From Brevibacillus humidisoli (GTDB lineage Bacteria; Bacillota; Bacilli; Brevibacillales; Brevibacillaceae): a DNA stretch of 64,000 bases. The translations under genes and the position numbers were made by a program. Shown here in pieces: positions 48,905-59,530 of this stretch. Position 1 is the stretch's first letter, and the number at the start of each line of letters is the position of its first letter. The stretch is from the NCBI RefSeq assembly GCF_020923435.1, contig NZ_CP087263.1, positions 1,259,970 through 1,323,969 on the forward strand, written 5' to 3'. The notes under the pieces are model-generated. The model was not told the origin of the DNA, did no database searches, and worked only from the letters and a program-made list of their open reading frames with translations.

Positions 48905-49294
48905 ATGGCTAACACACTGAAGTTTAACTTGTTGATAGGTGGTATCGCTTTTTTCATTACGTTTGTCACAGCGTTGTTGGCAAACGTGTGGCTCGTCTCA
49001 CTGATACGTGCTGTCATCGCGTTTATCTTGTTTTTTTTGATCGGCTTTCCTGTGCATTGGGCATACCAACAGCTGTTTGGACAAGCAGAGGCGGAGGAGC
49101 AGGAGGGAGGAGCAGGTCAGCATGTGGACCTGGTGGCTGCGGACAATGATGAACTGCCTCAGCCTGCTTCCCCGGAGAGCGAGCCGTCTGAAGAGTTCGC
49201 GCCACTCTCGGCGCCACGCCTGGAAAAAGATAAGAAGGAAGATGTTGAACCTGCAGATATAGCGAACATCGTAAGACGGTTAACGGATCAATAA
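48905..49294 (+). CDS. Small membrane protein of the fla/che operon, unknown function
   Basis: 129 aa. Two tightly spaced membrane spans (about residues 8-28 and 33-52) and an acidic, Glu/Pro-rich cytoplasmic tail ending VEPADIANIVRRLTDQ. I do not recognise the family. It starts 3 bp after cheD and ends 17 bp before sigD, so it is cotranscribed with both. A role in motility is only positional. Confidence 0.75.
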   Translation: MANTLKFNLLIGGIAFFITFVTALLANVWLVSLIRAVIAFILFFLIGFPVHWAYQQLFGQAEAEEQEGGAGQHVDLVAADNDELPQPASPESEPSEEFAPLSAPRLEKDKKEDVEPADIANIVRRLTDQ

Positions 49295-49310
49295 AGGTTG
49301 GTGGTAAACC

Positions 49311-50099
49311 ATGGCTCAAGCAATCAATCGCGCAAAAACAAAAGAATTTGACAAATGGGTTGCATGGAAAGAAGAAGGAAATCGACAGGCTGAGACCGAA
49401 TTAATAGAGCAGTTCATTCCACTTGTGTATAAAGTAGCCAACCGTGTAGCAATCGGCCTACCCAACAATGTAGATAAAGACGACCTAATCAGCTATGGCC
49501 GTTTTGGCTTGTTGGACGCGATAAACAAGTTCGACCACACGCGCGGCCTCAAGTTTGAGACGTATGCCATGTGGCGAATCCGTGGAGCTATGATCGATGG
49601 CCTGCGGGAAAACGACTGGATTCCCCGAACGATACGGGACAAGGCAAAAAAGATCGAAGAGGCTTACACGGTTTTGGAGCAGAAGTACTTGCGTTTTCCA
49701 AGTGACCAAGAGGTGTGCGATTATTTGGGAATCAGCGAGCAAGATCTGCGACAGGTCGTTTATGATACATCCCTCGCTTCCATGGTTTCGATTGACGAGA
49801 CGGTCGGTGAGGAAGATGAGCAAAAAACGGCACGCCACAGCTATATTATCGATGAAATTGCGCAACGTCCGGACAGCGTGGCGGAGGCGAAAGGGTTAAA
49901 AGAAGTCCTGACCCGCGCAATCGACAAACTGCCGGAAAAAGAGCGAATTGTGGTCTCCTTGTTCTACTTTGAGGAACTGACTTTGTCAGAGATCGCAGAA
50001 GTGATGAAGCTCTCGCCTTCGCGTATCTCACAGCTTCACTCAAAAGCTATTTTTCGGTTACGCTCCGCATTGACTCGCTGGAAATCTCAACTATTTTAA
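49311..50099 (+). CDS. sigD: SigD, flagellar sigma factor (sigma-28, FliA/WhiG type)
   Basis: 262 aa. Region 2 (YGRFGLLDAINKFDHTRGLKFETYAMWRIRGAMIDGLRENDWIPR) and region 4 (KLPEKERIVVSLFYFEELTLSEIAEVMKLSPSRISQLHSKA) are typical. It directs late flagellar and motility genes. Last clear gene of the fla/che operon. Confidence 0.97.
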   Translation: MAQAINRAKTKEFDKWVAWKEEGNRQAETELIEQFIPLVYKVANRVAIGLPNNVDKDDLISYGRFGLLDAINKFDHTRGLKFETYAMWRIRGAMIDGLRENDWIPRTIRDKAKKIEEAYTVLEQKYLRFPSDQEVCDYLGISEQDLRQVVYDTSLASMVSIDETVGEEDEQKTARHSYIIDEIAQRPDSVAEAKGLKEVLTRAIDKLPEKERIVVSLFYFEELTLSEIAEVMKLSPSRISQLHSKAIFRLRSALTRWKSQLF

Positions 50100-50142
50100 A
50101 CCAGAAGCGACGTTCGCGGGGTGAATGGAGGAGGTGAGACAG

Positions 50143-51542
50143 ATGCAACCACCGTATACGATTGAAGTGACTGTCGCGGTGGACAAAATGTCCGCGGAGC
50201 TCACTCTGCATACGGAGGAAGCGGAGCTCGTCCTGAAGCAGGAAGAGCTGAAAGACGCACTTGCTAAACATGGTGTTGTTTTTGGCGTTGACAGTGCATT
50301 ACTGCAGCTAGTGTGTCAGACACCACGAAAGTACGTCAACGTTCCACTAACCATCGCCCGCGGCAAAGAGCCGACTCCAGGCAAAAACGCCTGGATCGAA
50401 CAGACATGCCACACAGCCAAAACAGAGGAAGCAAAGCCAAAAGAACTGGAAGACGGTCGTGTAGACTTTTACAACGTATCCTCAATAGCCAACGTGAGGC
50501 GCGGCCAACTGCTGGCTCGCAAACACCCGGCCACACCTGGTGAAGAAGGTGTCACCGTCACGGGAGAGCGGGTGACTCCTCCCCCGGCCAAAGATGTCGC
50601 GATCAAGCCGGGTAAGAACGTCGTGTTGAATGAAGACAAAACATTGCTGTATGCAACGATTGACGGACAGGTTTCGATCACCGATAACCAGAAAATCAAT
50701 GTATTCCCGGTATTTGAGGTGAACGGCGACGTCGACTTTAACGTCGGCAATATTGATTTTGTCGGAACGGTTGTGATCCGAGGCAACGTGCCGACTGGTT
50801 TCCGCGTCAAGGCATCGGGCGATATTCGCGTATACGGCAGCGTAGAGGGAGCAGAACTGGATGCGGGGGTTCAATCGAGATCAAGAACGGCATCGCCGCT
50901 CAAGACAAAGGATACGTTAAGGCCGGTGTCGACGTGATCGCCTCTTACATTCAGAACGCGAATGTAATCGCTGGAAACGAAGTGGTTATCTCCCAAAGTA
51001 TTATGTTCTCTCATGTGCGTGCCGGAAAAAATGTTACCTGTACACGGACCAAGGGCATCATCATCGGAGGAACGATTCAAGCGGGTGAGAAGATAACTGC
51101 TCGCATCATTGGCAACCAAAGCTCTACCCCTACGGTGCTGGAAGTAGGGGCAAAACCAGAACTGCGCAACGAGTGGCAGCAGATCAGCCAAGAACTGCAG
51201 TCGCACTTTGAAAATCTGCGGAAAACGCAACAAGCCCTTTCCGTCCTGGATCAGATCGTCCAGGTACACGGCCAACTGCCACCAGAGAAAAAGGCGATGC
51301 AGATTAAACTTACCAACACACGAATCATGCTGGAAAAAGAACTAAAACAGTTAGAGAATCGTAAAAAAGAAGTAGAGGCAGAACTGGAAGGAGAGTCACC
51401 TGCGGTCGTTACTGCCCAGGTTGTGATGTACCCTGGAATCAAACTTGTCTTCGGCAAACTGGTTCGTTACATTAAGCAGGAGTTTTCCCGAACGCGTTTT
51501 CTTGTCCTTGAGGGGGAGATTACCAGCTCACCCCTGTATTAA
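50143..51542 (+). pseudogene. FapA/DUF342-family gene split by a one-base frameshift
   Basis: Two consecutive frames, 50143-50937 and an overlapping frame continuing to 51542, together make a single protein of about 465 aa. The first frame goes off at codon ~242 in a run of five G at 50865-50869. Reading one extra G there restores GAELDAGGSIEIKNGIAAQDKGYVKAGVDV and joins the second frame seamlessly. The N-terminal beta part (DGQVSITDNQKINV...) and the C-terminal coiled coil (ELKQLENRKKEVEAELEGES) fit the FapA-like (DUF342) family. A GGAGGAGGTGA site precedes the ATG at 50143. It could be a genuine mutation, phase variation or a sequencing error. Confidence 0.85.
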
Positions 51543-51611
51543 ATAAAGCCTGCTTGATAAAAGACCGGCAAGCTGGTCTGTCTCAGGCATGCTTAAGGGA
51601 GTGGATCGCCC

Positions 51612-51941
51612 ATGAGTCTGAAAGCGGTCGAACTGCAAGTCGCATTGCCTCGCACCCAGGAGGTAACCCGGATCCAGGATCAGCAGCAGCAGCGATCGAT
51701 GCACGATCAGCAAGAGCAGATCGCGGCACGCAAGGAACTGGATGAATTGACCAGAAAACGTCCAACAGATGTTAGCGAGACGGTACAAGGACAAGTGAGG
51801 GAAAAACAGGAGAGAGAAAAACGGCGGGATGCGGGTCAAAAGCAGCGAAAGCGGAGCGATGAGGAGCAATCCGAAGCAAAGCGGGAGCAACTGCTGTTGA
51901 GCGATCCGGTGCGTGGTCGACATATTGATATTTCGTTATAA
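51612..51941 (+). CDS. Gln/Glu/Arg-rich coiled-coil hypothetical protein
   Basis: 109 aa, starting at the ATG at 51612 after AAGGGAG. Almost entirely charged and Gln-rich, predicted coiled coil with no membrane segment; it ends SDPVRGRHIDISL. I do not recognise the family. It lies between the fapA-like gene and the SwrB-like gene, probably cotranscribed. Confidence 0.6.
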   Translation: MSLKAVELQVALPRTQEVTRIQDQQQQRSMHDQQEQIAARKELDELTRKRPTDVSETVQGQVREKQEREKRRDAGQKQRKRSDEEQSEAKREQLLLSDPVRGRHIDISL

Positions 51942-51963
51942 TTGAAAACAACAGGTGAATGCT

Positions 51964-52476
51964 ATGGAGCAACCATTACTACTCCTGTCAGCCGCAGGGA
52001 TCTTGATCGTGATAGCGGCGATGATTTGGTTACGAAAGCCACGCCCTTCCGCACTGACAGAAGAGAGATTGCATGCAGGAAGACTGCTGGAACAGCCTCA
52101 GGTCGAAGAGACGGTACAGCGGTTTGTAGCAGAAATCAAACAGGAAAATCAACGAATCATCAGCAGCTTTCGGCAAAAAAATGAGCAGCTCATGGAAGAA
52201 GTGGACCAGCTACGTGATCGCATCGATCAGTTGGAAAAACAGGTAGCCGTGGTGTCAGGTCAGATGAAAGCGATGCCAGCAATGCAACTGGAGGCGGAAG
52301 AACGACCATTGGCTGAAGAAGATTCGCTTCTCCTGCGCAACCGTTACAAACGTGTTTTTGAACTGCAGGGCGAGGGACTGAAAGCGGAAGAAATCGCCAA
52401 ACGTTTGGGGGCCGGTCGTGGAGAAGTTGAGTTGATCTTGTCGCTTGCCTCTTCAGGACAGGGGAAGAGCCGATGA
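51964..52476 (+). CDS. SwrB/YlxL-like membrane-anchored coiled-coil protein
   Basis: 170 aa from the ATG at 51964 (ACAGGTG upstream). One N-terminal span (LLLLSAAGILIVIAAMIWL), a coiled coil, and a C-terminal helix-turn-helix-like segment (VFELQGEGLKAEEIAKRLGAGRGEVELILSLA). Position after sigD and layout match B. subtilis SwrB, which promotes flagellar assembly. Homology is inferred from architecture. Confidence 0.7.
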   Translation: MEQPLLLLSAAGILIVIAAMIWLRKPRPSALTEERLHAGRLLEQPQVEETVQRFVAEIKQENQRIISSFRQKNEQLMEEVDQLRDRIDQLEKQVAVVSGQMKAMPAMQLEAEERPLAEEDSLLLRNRYKRVFELQGEGLKAEEIAKRLGAGRGEVELILSLASSGQGKSR

Positions 52477-53135
52477 TTAGCAGGCAGACAGTGATCGGCT
52501 TTGGGATTGGCCTGCTTTTTTCAGCAGCCTTCTTGTACGTGTATCCGACGGATGAGGCAAAATCTAGTGACCTGACCGCAGAGGTGTTAGAAGCGGCAGC
52601 AGGTAAGCAGGACAAGGTCGTCTTGACCCAAGAAGAGTACCTACAGCTACTGGAACAAGCGGAGCAAATACAAGGTTCCCCTCGACAAGATGCATCTGCT
52701 CCTGATGATCAGACCGCTTCTCCACCAGCTCCTCCCATCAGCACTGATCAGCCTGGTCAACAGAAGCAACAGTCCCTGAGTGAAACAACGAAAGCATCCA
52801 CTGCTGTGAATGCACAAACAGCAGCGGCGCACCAGCCAACTGTCGTGCAGCAGGCTGCTGACGAAGAGAAGAAGTCAGCGACGCCCCCTCCCATGCAGAA
52901 GCCGTTTCGAAAGACAAAAGAAGGAGTAGTCGTTACCATCTCTGGGGGTCTTACCAGTGCACAGATTGCCGACCTTCTGGTAAAAAGCGGGGCTATATCC
53001 GATAAGCTCGCTTTTCTGGAACGCCTGTGGAGTGCCAACAAGCACAGGGAGGTTCGAGCGGGCACATACACGTTTCGAAATGGAACCAGTGTAGAGGAGG
53101 TCATCCGATTGATTACCACTTTGCCGGAACGGTAG
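52473..53135 (+). CDS. Membrane-anchored protein with MltG-type N-terminal (LysM-like) domain only
   Basis: 220 aa, overlapping the previous gene by 4 bp. One N-terminal span, a Gln/Pro/Ala-rich linker (residues 70-150) and a C-terminal module ([27 protein letters not shown]...LRAGTYTF-like motif VRAGTYTFRNGTSVEEVI). That module resembles the substrate-recognition part of endolytic transglycosylase MltG, but no catalytic domain follows. Function unknown. Confidence 0.65.
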   Translation: MISRQTVIGFGIGLLFSAAFLYVYPTDEAKSSDLTAEVLEAAAGKQDKVVLTQEEYLQLLEQAEQIQGSPRQDASAPDDQTASPPAPPISTDQPGQQKQQSLSETTKASTAVNAQTAAAHQPTVVQQAADEEKKSATPPPMQKPFRKTKEGVVVTISGGLTSAQIADLLVKSGAISDKLAFLERLWSANKHREVRAGTYTFRNGTSVEEVIRLITTLPER

Positions 53136-53162
53136 GGTGGTTTTTGTTTTCTGTTCCGTTTC

Positions 53163-53191
53163 TTGCAATTGCGGTTGGCATGTGATATAGT
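53163..53191 (+). promoter_or_regulatory. Sigma-A promoter for rpsB
   Basis: TTGCAA (53163-53168) and TATAGT (53186-53191) with 17-bp spacing, preceded by a TG-type base context. It gives a leader of about 120 nt. Confidence 0.6.
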
Positions 53192-53223
53192 GTTCTACGG
53201 TGTTGAAAACGCACGTCGTCCAA

Positions 53224-53260
53224 TCCCGGCAAGGGTGCTACTTCGGTAGTTTTGACGGGA
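53224..53260 (+). ncRNA. Structured rpsB leader hairpin
   Basis: TCCCG (53224-53228) pairs with CGGGA (53256-53260), enclosing CTAC-ttcg-GTAG (53238-53249), a UUCG-capped hairpin. It lies in the leader between the rpsB promoter and coding region, where S2 feedback control would be expected. Autoregulation is inference. Confidence 0.45.
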
Positions 53261-53319
53261 GATGCGGGCGGCGGAGGGAAGACACAAAAAAACCATTTTT
53301 TAAGAGGAGGTGTGAATAT

Positions 53320-54033
53320 ATGGCGGTTATCTCCATGAAACAGCTGCTTGAGGCTGGTGTTCACTTCGGCCACCAAACTCGCCGCTGGAACCCGAAAATG
53401 GAACGCTATATCTTCACCGAACGTAACGGTATTTACATCATTGACCTGCAAAAGACGGTCAAAAAAGTAGAAGAGGCTTACAACTTTGTGCGTGAGTTGG
53501 CTGCGAACGGCGGCAAACTGCTGTTTGTTGGTACCAAAAAGCAGGCACAGGACTCCGTCAGAGATGAAGCGGAGCGCACTGGACATCACTACATTAACCA
53601 ACGTTGGTTAGGTGGTACGCTGACCAACTTCAGCACCATCCAAAAGCGTACGGGCCGTCTGGCTCAACTGAAACGGATGGAAGAAGATGGTACATTTGAC
53701 GTACTGCCGAAAAAAGAAGTAATCCTCCTTCGCAAGGAGAAAGAACGTCTGGAGAAGTTCCTTGGCGGGATCGCCAATATGGATAAACTGCCCGACGCAT
53801 TGTTTGTCATTGATCCGCGAAAGGAACGCATCGCTGTTGCGGAAGCTCGCAAACTGGGCATCCCGATCGTGGCGATCGTTGACACGAACTGCGATCCAGA
53901 TGAGATCGACTACGTGATCCCCGGCAACGATGATGCGATTCGTGCCGTAAAACTGCTGACCTCCAAAATGGCAGATGCGCTGCTGGAAGGCAGCCAAGGC
54001 CATGGCGGAGAGGGAGAACAAACCACGGCGTAA
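53320..54033 (+). CDS. rpsB: RpsB, 30S ribosomal protein S2
   Basis: 237 aa from the ATG at 53320 after [30 protein letters not shown] and the FVGTKKQA motif are S2 signatures. The frame is open from 53200 through the leader. A terminator at 54041 separates it from tsf. Confidence 0.98.
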   Translation: MAVISMKQLLEAGVHFGHQTRRWNPKMERYIFTERNGIYIIDLQKTVKKVEEAYNFVRELAANGGKLLFVGTKKQAQDSVRDEAERTGHHYINQRWLGGTLTNFSTIQKRTGRLAQLKRMEEDGTFDVLPKKEVILLRKEKERLEKFLGGIANMDKLPDALFVIDPRKERIAVAEARKLGIPIVAIVDTNCDPDEIDYVIPGNDDAIRAVKLLTSKMADALLEGSQGHGGEGEQTTA

Positions 54034-54040
54034 CGAACGA

Positions 54041-54080
54041 GGGTGGACTGAGGGTTTCAGAACCCCGTCCACCCTTTTTT
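54041..54080 (+). terminator. Terminator after rpsB
   Basis: GGGTGGAC (54041-54048) pairs with GTCCACCC (54067-54074), with inner GGGTT/AACCC pairs, and six T follow. It may be partial, since tsf usually needs read-through or its own promoter. Confidence 0.85.
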
Positions 54081-54236
54081 AACGACTGATCGAACCCGTC
54101 ACGTGCCAGCATCAGCACAGCGCATTGCAGGCGCTGCGCCGCCGGTACGATGATGACGGTGGTTTGTTCAGTCCGTATCACGTGGTTACATATGTATCAT
54201 CCACCTACCATAAACTATTAATAAGGAGGACTTTAC

Positions 54237-55124
54237 ATGGCGGTAAGTGCACAACAGGTAAAAGAACTGCGCGAGAGAACGGGCGCAGGGATGATGGATT
54301 GCAAAAAAGCATTGGAAGAAACAAATGGAGATATGGAAAAGGCGATTGACCTGCTGCGGGAGCGCGGGATTGCCAAAGCAGCAAAAAAAGCAGGACGCGT
54401 CGCTGCTGAAGGTCTGACTGCAACGGCTGTTTCCGGCAATGCGGCAGCAATCGTCGAAGTGAACTGCGAGACGGACTTTGTGGCCAAAAATCCGGAGTTT
54501 CAGTCACTCGTACAAGAGGTTGCCGAGCATGTGGTCACACAGCGACCAGCCTCCGTTGAGGAAGCTATGGAACAACCGTTTAAAGGAAGCGGCGAGAAAT
54601 TATCCCAAGTGATCAGCGAAAAAGTGGCAACGATCGGTGAAAACATCACTCTGCGCCGCTTCGCTGTACTTGAAAAAGCTGACAACGGCGTCTTTGGGGC
54701 GTATCTGCACATGGGCGGAAAAATCGGTGTCCTCACCGTGCTGGATGGCACAACGGACGAGACCCTGGCAAAAGATCTCGCCATGCACGCAGCTGCAGCA
54801 AACCCGCGTTTTGCTACTCGTGACGAAGTCTCTGCCGACGAGATTGAACGCGAACGTGAAGTGCTGAAAAATCAGGCCCTCTCCGAAGGGAAACCTGCCA
54901 ATATCGTAGAAAAAATGGTGGAAGGCCGTCTCTCCAAGTACTTTGAAGAGTACTGTCTGGTCGAGCAACCGTTTGTAAAAGATCCAGATAAAAAAGTATC
55001 TACACTGCTGAAAGAAGCAGGTGCTACCCTGAAATCTTTCGTTCGTTACCAAGTTGGCGAGGGAATCGAGAAGAAGCAAGAAGACTTCGCCGCTGAAGTG
55101 ATGGCGCAAGTGAATAAGCAGTAA
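54237..55124 (+). CDS. tsf: Tsf, elongation factor Ts
   Basis: 295 aa after AAGGAGG. It begins [20 protein letters not shown] and contains [13 protein letters not shown], both EF-Ts signatures. It recharges EF-Tu with GTP. The 203-bp gap before it holds the rpsB terminator and no promoter that I trust. Confidence 0.98.
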   Translation: MAVSAQQVKELRERTGAGMMDCKKALEETNGDMEKAIDLLRERGIAKAAKKAGRVAAEGLTATAVSGNAAAIVEVNCETDFVAKNPEFQSLVQEVAEHVVTQRPASVEEAMEQPFKGSGEKLSQVISEKVATIGENITLRRFAVLEKADNGVFGAYLHMGGKIGVLTVLDGTTDETLAKDLAMHAAAANPRFATRDEVSADEIEREREVLKNQALSEGKPANIVEKMVEGRLSKYFEEYCLVEQPFVKDPDKKVSTLLKEAGATLKSFVRYQVGEGIEKKQEDFAAEVMAQVNKQ

Positions 55125-55138
55125 AGAAAGACTAAAGT

Positions 55139-55166
55139 AGGGAACACCAGTGTGTTCCCTATTTTT
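55139..55166 (+). terminator. Terminator after tsf
   Basis: AGGGAACAC pairs perfectly with GTGTTCCCT around CAGT, followed by ATTTTT. Confidence 0.8.
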
Positions 55167-55264
55167 AAGAGGAGACCGGTTGAAGCGGTTATTTCAGTGG
55201 TTCCAAGCTCCTCTACTCGCTTGCGCACGCTGGGAGGAAACGACGCACTGGCAGAGAATGTTAA

Positions 55265-56011
<747 letters not shown>

Positions 56012-56569
56012 ATGCCACAATCCGTCCTTAAAGATATGGAAGAGCGGATGTCAAAAGCGATTACTACATTAAAAAAAGATTTGGCTACCCTGCGTGCCGG
56101 ACGGGCCAACCCGGCACTGTTGGACAAAGTGGTCGTCGACTACTATGGAACGCTTACACCGGTGAACCAACTGGCCAACATCAGTGCTCCTGAGCCTAGG
56201 CTGTTGCAGATCCAACCCTGGGACAAAACATCTCTCAAGGAGATTGAGCGGGCTATTCAGCAATCTGATTTGGGGCTTACACCCTCTAATGATGGGACGA
56301 TTATTCGCATCGCGATCCCCCCGCTTACAGAGGAGCGCAGACGCGAACTGGTAAAAGTAGCGGGCAAGGATGGGGAAGAGGCGAAGGTCGCGATTCGCAA
56401 CATCCGGCGTGATGCCAACGAGGAGATCAAGAAGTTGGAAAAAGCAGGTGACATCTCCGAAGATGAGTCCCGGAGGCACCAAGAGACCATCCAAAAAACC
56501 ACCGACAAGTTCATTGGCGAAGTTGACAAACTGGTCAAAGAGAAAGAAAAAGAAATTATGGAAGTGTAA
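56012..56569 (+). CDS. frr: Frr, ribosome recycling factor
   Basis: 185 aa, standard length. Helical; [20 protein letters not shown] and [13 protein letters not shown] are family motifs. It disassembles the post-termination ribosome with EF-G. Confidence 0.97.
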   Translation: MPQSVLKDMEERMSKAITTLKKDLATLRAGRANPALLDKVVVDYYGTLTPVNQLANISAPEPRLLQIQPWDKTSLKEIERAIQQSDLGLTPSNDGTIIRIAIPPLTEERRRELVKVAGKDGEEAKVAIRNIRRDANEEIKKLEKAGDISEDESRRHQETIQKTTDKFIGEVDKLVKEKEKEIMEV

Positions 56570-56594
56570 GCAGCTACCTCTAAAGACGTATCCA

Positions 56595-56615
56595 TCCCCC
56601 TCTTCACGAGGGGGA
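56595..56615 (+). other. 8-bp hairpin between frr and uppS
   Basis: TCCCCCTC pairs with GAGGGGGA around TTCAC. No T-run follows, so it is not a standard terminator; it may shape the mRNA or attenuate weakly. Confidence 0.5.
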
Positions 56616-56650
56616 GTTATGTCTATATCTCTCTTTCTGGGGGAAAACTT

Positions 56651-57424
56651 ATGCTGGAACGAATCGGACATATGTTGGTTCGCAAGGCCAACCAAGAAGA
56701 GCACCGTCCGGTCTTTGACGAGGCGGGGGACATCCCCCAGCATATTGCCGTGATCATGGATGGGAATGGCCGTTGGGCAAAGAAGCGCAATTTGGCGCGG
56801 ATTGTCGGCCACCGTTCCGGAATGCAAACGGTAAAGGAGATTGTCAAGGCTGCCGACGGCATCGGCGTCAAGACGATGACGATGTATGCCTTTTCTACAG
56901 AAAACTGGAAGCGGCCTCGTGATGAGGTTGACTACCTGATGAAGCTGCCGCAGGAGTTTTTGTCGACAGAATTGGAAGAATTGAACGAACGGAATGTTCG
57001 GGTACGCATGCTGGGTAATTCCGATAGGCTTCCATCCCATACGATTGAGGCGATGAACATTGCAGAAGAACGGACAAGGCAAAATACGGGACTGCAGCTT
57101 AATTTTGCCCTCAACTACGGTGGGCGAACGGAAATCGTCAAAGCGGTCACGGAATTGGCCAGACAGGTCCAAGCGGGAGAGCTGAAGCCGGAAGAGATAG
57201 ACGAAGCATTACTTGCACAGCACTTGTACACCCGTGATCTTCCCGACCCTGATTTGCTGATTCGGACGAGCGGCGAAATCAGGTTGAGCAATTTTATGCT
57301 GTGGCAGATGGCGTATACGGAGTTGTGGTTTACGGACGTGCTTTGGCCCGATTTTACCAAGGAGCATTTCTTTGAGGCAATCGCAGAATACCAAGGTCGA
57401 GCTCGTCGCTACGGCGCGGTTTGA
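56651..57424 (+). CDS. uppS: UppS, undecaprenyl diphosphate synthase
   Basis: 257 aa. MDGNGRWAKKR with the catalytic Asp37, GHRSG and the C-terminal DLLIRTSGEIRLSNFMLWQ...ELWFTD motifs. It makes the C55 lipid carrier for peptidoglycan. cdsA follows by 19 bp. Confidence 0.97.
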   Translation: MLERIGHMLVRKANQEEHRPVFDEAGDIPQHIAVIMDGNGRWAKKRNLARIVGHRSGMQTVKEIVKAADGIGVKTMTMYAFSTENWKRPRDEVDYLMKLPQEFLSTELEELNERNVRVRMLGNSDRLPSHTIEAMNIAEERTRQNTGLQLNFALNYGGRTEIVKAVTELARQVQAGELKPEEIDEALLAQHLYTRDLPDPDLLIRTSGEIRLSNFMLWQMAYTELWFTDVLWPDFTKEHFFEAIAEYQGRARRYGAV

Positions 57425-57443
57425 ACCCAAGAGGTGGAACACT

Positions 57444-58229
57444 TTGAAGCAGCGGATCATAACCGGGGTGGTAGGTGGCATCATCTTCCTCGTCCCCGTT
57501 TTCTTAGGAGGGATCTGGTATTCCCTGCTCGTCTTTTTATTAGCCATCATCGGCTTGTACGAGTTTTTGCGCATGGCCAGACTGAAACCGTATGGCTTTG
57601 CCGGACTTTTGGGCTACGTGCTGATGATCAGTACCTTGTGGCCGTACCTGTTTTATTCACAGCGGTTTCATATCGATTTTTCGGACACGCTCATGCCTGT
57701 CCTGTTGTTGCTGCTGTTTTACTCGGTTTTTCGAAAAAACCGTTTTCACATTGAACATGTCGCCCTTACGATACTGGGGGCGTTATACATAGGATACGGG
57801 TTTCACTATATGGCTGCCGTCCGCGGAATGGATGACGGGCTCTGGCTGACACTGCTGGTTTTGCTCGGCATCTGGTCAACGGACTCAGGTGCTTACTTTG
57901 TCGGCAGAGCGTATGGCAGACGCAAGTTGCTGCCTGCTATCAGTCCCAACAAAACGGTGGAAGGCTCGCTGGGTGGATTGCTGACGTCACTGGTGGTCGT
58001 GATAGGCCTGAATGGTTTGGTTGACAAGCTCCCGTTTTGGCAAGCGTTCGGGATTGCATTGGTAACCGGCATTGCCGCACAGATAGGTGATTTGGTTGAA
58101 TCGGCGATGAAGCGACACTTTGGCGTGAAAGACTCTGGCAAAATCATTCCCGGGCATGGGGGAGTTCTCGATCGATTTGACAGCTTGCTGATCGTGTTTC
58201 CCATACTGTATCTGCTCGGTTTGTTCTAG
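57444..58229 (+). CDS. cdsA: CdsA, phosphatidate cytidylyltransferase
   Basis: 261 aa from a TTG at 57444 after AGAGGTGG. Multiple spans; the C-terminal S-x3-R-x2-D-like signature region is visible (KDSGKIIPGHGGVLDRFDSLL). Makes CDP-diacylglycerol for phospholipids. Confidence 0.95.
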   Translation: MKQRIITGVVGGIIFLVPVFLGGIWYSLLVFLLAIIGLYEFLRMARLKPYGFAGLLGYVLMISTLWPYLFYSQRFHIDFSDTLMPVLLLLLFYSVFRKNRFHIEHVALTILGALYIGYGFHYMAAVRGMDDGLWLTLLVLLGIWSTDSGAYFVGRAYGRRKLLPAISPNKTVEGSLGGLLTSLVVVIGLNGLVDKLPFWQAFGIALVTGIAAQIGDLVESAMKRHFGVKDSGKIIPGHGGVLDRFDSLLIVFPILYLLGLF

Positions 58230-58345
58230 ATTTCCGAGCAAGGTTAGCGTTGACCTCGCATCAGTTCCAGAGGGAGTTCAATCTTGCAGAAGGGATTCGC
58301 CAAACAGAAAGCAATAGAATGTAATGGTGGGTAGAGGTGAAACCG

Positions 58346-59488
58346 GTGAAAAAAATTGCACTGCTTGGTTCGACCGGCTCAGTTGGAAGAAATACATTGG
58401 AAGTGGTGGCACAGCATCCTGACACCTTTCAGGTTGTGGCGCTGGCTGCCGGCGCGAATATAGAACTGCTGGCTCGTCAGATTATCCAATTCCAACCGGA
58501 GATCGTCTCTGTTGGCAAACCGGAACGGATAGATGAGCTTCGACAGTTGGTCGGATCATGGCGCGGCGATATTCTCTGCGGGGAAGAAGGCATGGTGCAG
58601 GTGGCAACCCACCCCGCGGCCGATATCGTCATGACCGCGATTATCGGCAGCATTGGTGTGGTGCCGACACTTGCCGCGATTGAAGCGGGTAAAACGATTG
58701 GGTTGGCTAACAAAGAAACGTTGATTAGTGCCGGACACATCGTGATGGAGAGCGCTAGACGCAACAATACCCTCATCATACCAGTTGACAGTGAACACTC
58801 GGCGATTTTCCAATGCTTGCAGGGAGAGCGTTCCGAGGACGTAGCCAAGATTATCCTGACGGCATCCGGCGGATCATTTCGCCACCTGTCTCGCAGCGAG
58901 CTATCACATGTGACGGTTGAAGATACACTGAAACACCCCAATTGGAGCATGGGTGCAAAAATCACGGTCGATTCGGCAACAATGATGAACAAAGGGTTTG
59001 AAGTGATAGAAGCCCATTGGCTGTTTGGGCTTGCTTATGAACAGATTGACTGTGTGCTCCATTATGAAAGTGTGATTCACTCTATGGTAGAATACAAAGA
59101 CAGGGCTGTCATCGCCCAGTTGGGAACACCGGATATGAAGGTTCCCATCCAGTACGCGCTCTCCTATCCGGAGCGGATGCCACTCGTAACAGAGCCGCTT
59201 GATCTCATCAAGTTTGGAAAGCTGAACTTCGCAGAGATGGACTATGAGCGGTTTCCGCTTCTGCGGCTTGCATACGACTGCGGACGTACTGGCGGGACGC
59301 TGCCTACAGTGCTGAATGCGGCGAATGAAGTGGCTGTCGAGCGCTTTTTGCAGGGGGAAATCTCTTTTTTGGCGATTGAACAGATCGTGGAGCGCGTATG
59401 TTCTGACCACCATGTACAATACGATCCCGCTCTGGAAGAAATTTTTGCAGCAGATGCCTGGGCACGCCGCGAAGCACGCAAGTCTTGA
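58346..59488 (+). CDS. dxr: Dxr, 1-deoxy-D-xylulose 5-phosphate reductoisomerase
   Basis: 380 aa from a GTG at 58346, favoured over the GTG at 58337 because AGAGGTGA lies before it. NADPH-binding [14 protein letters not shown], then [17 protein letters not shown] and [16 protein letters not shown]. First committed step of the MEP isoprenoid pathway, whose later gene ispG lies downstream. Confidence 0.97.
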   Translation: MKKIALLGSTGSVGRNTLEVVAQHPDTFQVVALAAGANIELLARQIIQFQPEIVSVGKPERIDELRQLVGSWRGDILCGEEGMVQVATHPAADIVMTAIIGSIGVVPTLAAIEAGKTIGLANKETLISAGHIVMESARRNNTLIIPVDSEHSAIFQCLQGERSEDVAKIILTASGGSFRHLSRSELSHVTVEDTLKHPNWSMGAKITVDSATMMNKGFEVIEAHWLFGLAYEQIDCVLHYESVIHSMVEYKDRAVIAQLGTPDMKVPIQYALSYPERMPLVTEPLDLIKFGKLNFAEMDYERFPLLRLAYDCGRTGGTLPTVLNAANEVAVERFLQGEISFLAIEQIVERVCSDHHVQYDPALEEIFAADAWARREARKS

Positions 59489-59530
59489 GCAGGCTTCGAA
59501 CCATTACGAAAACGAAAGGTGGCTACCCCT

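Noticed and set aside
50934-51542. Independent second gene after the fapA-like ORF
   Set aside because: It has no ribosome site and continues the same domain exactly after adding one base, so it is the 3' part of one broken gene.
56069-57172. 367-aa open frame on the minus strand across frr and uppS
   Set aside because: Antisense to two essential well-matched genes; composition is a shadow of their codon usage.
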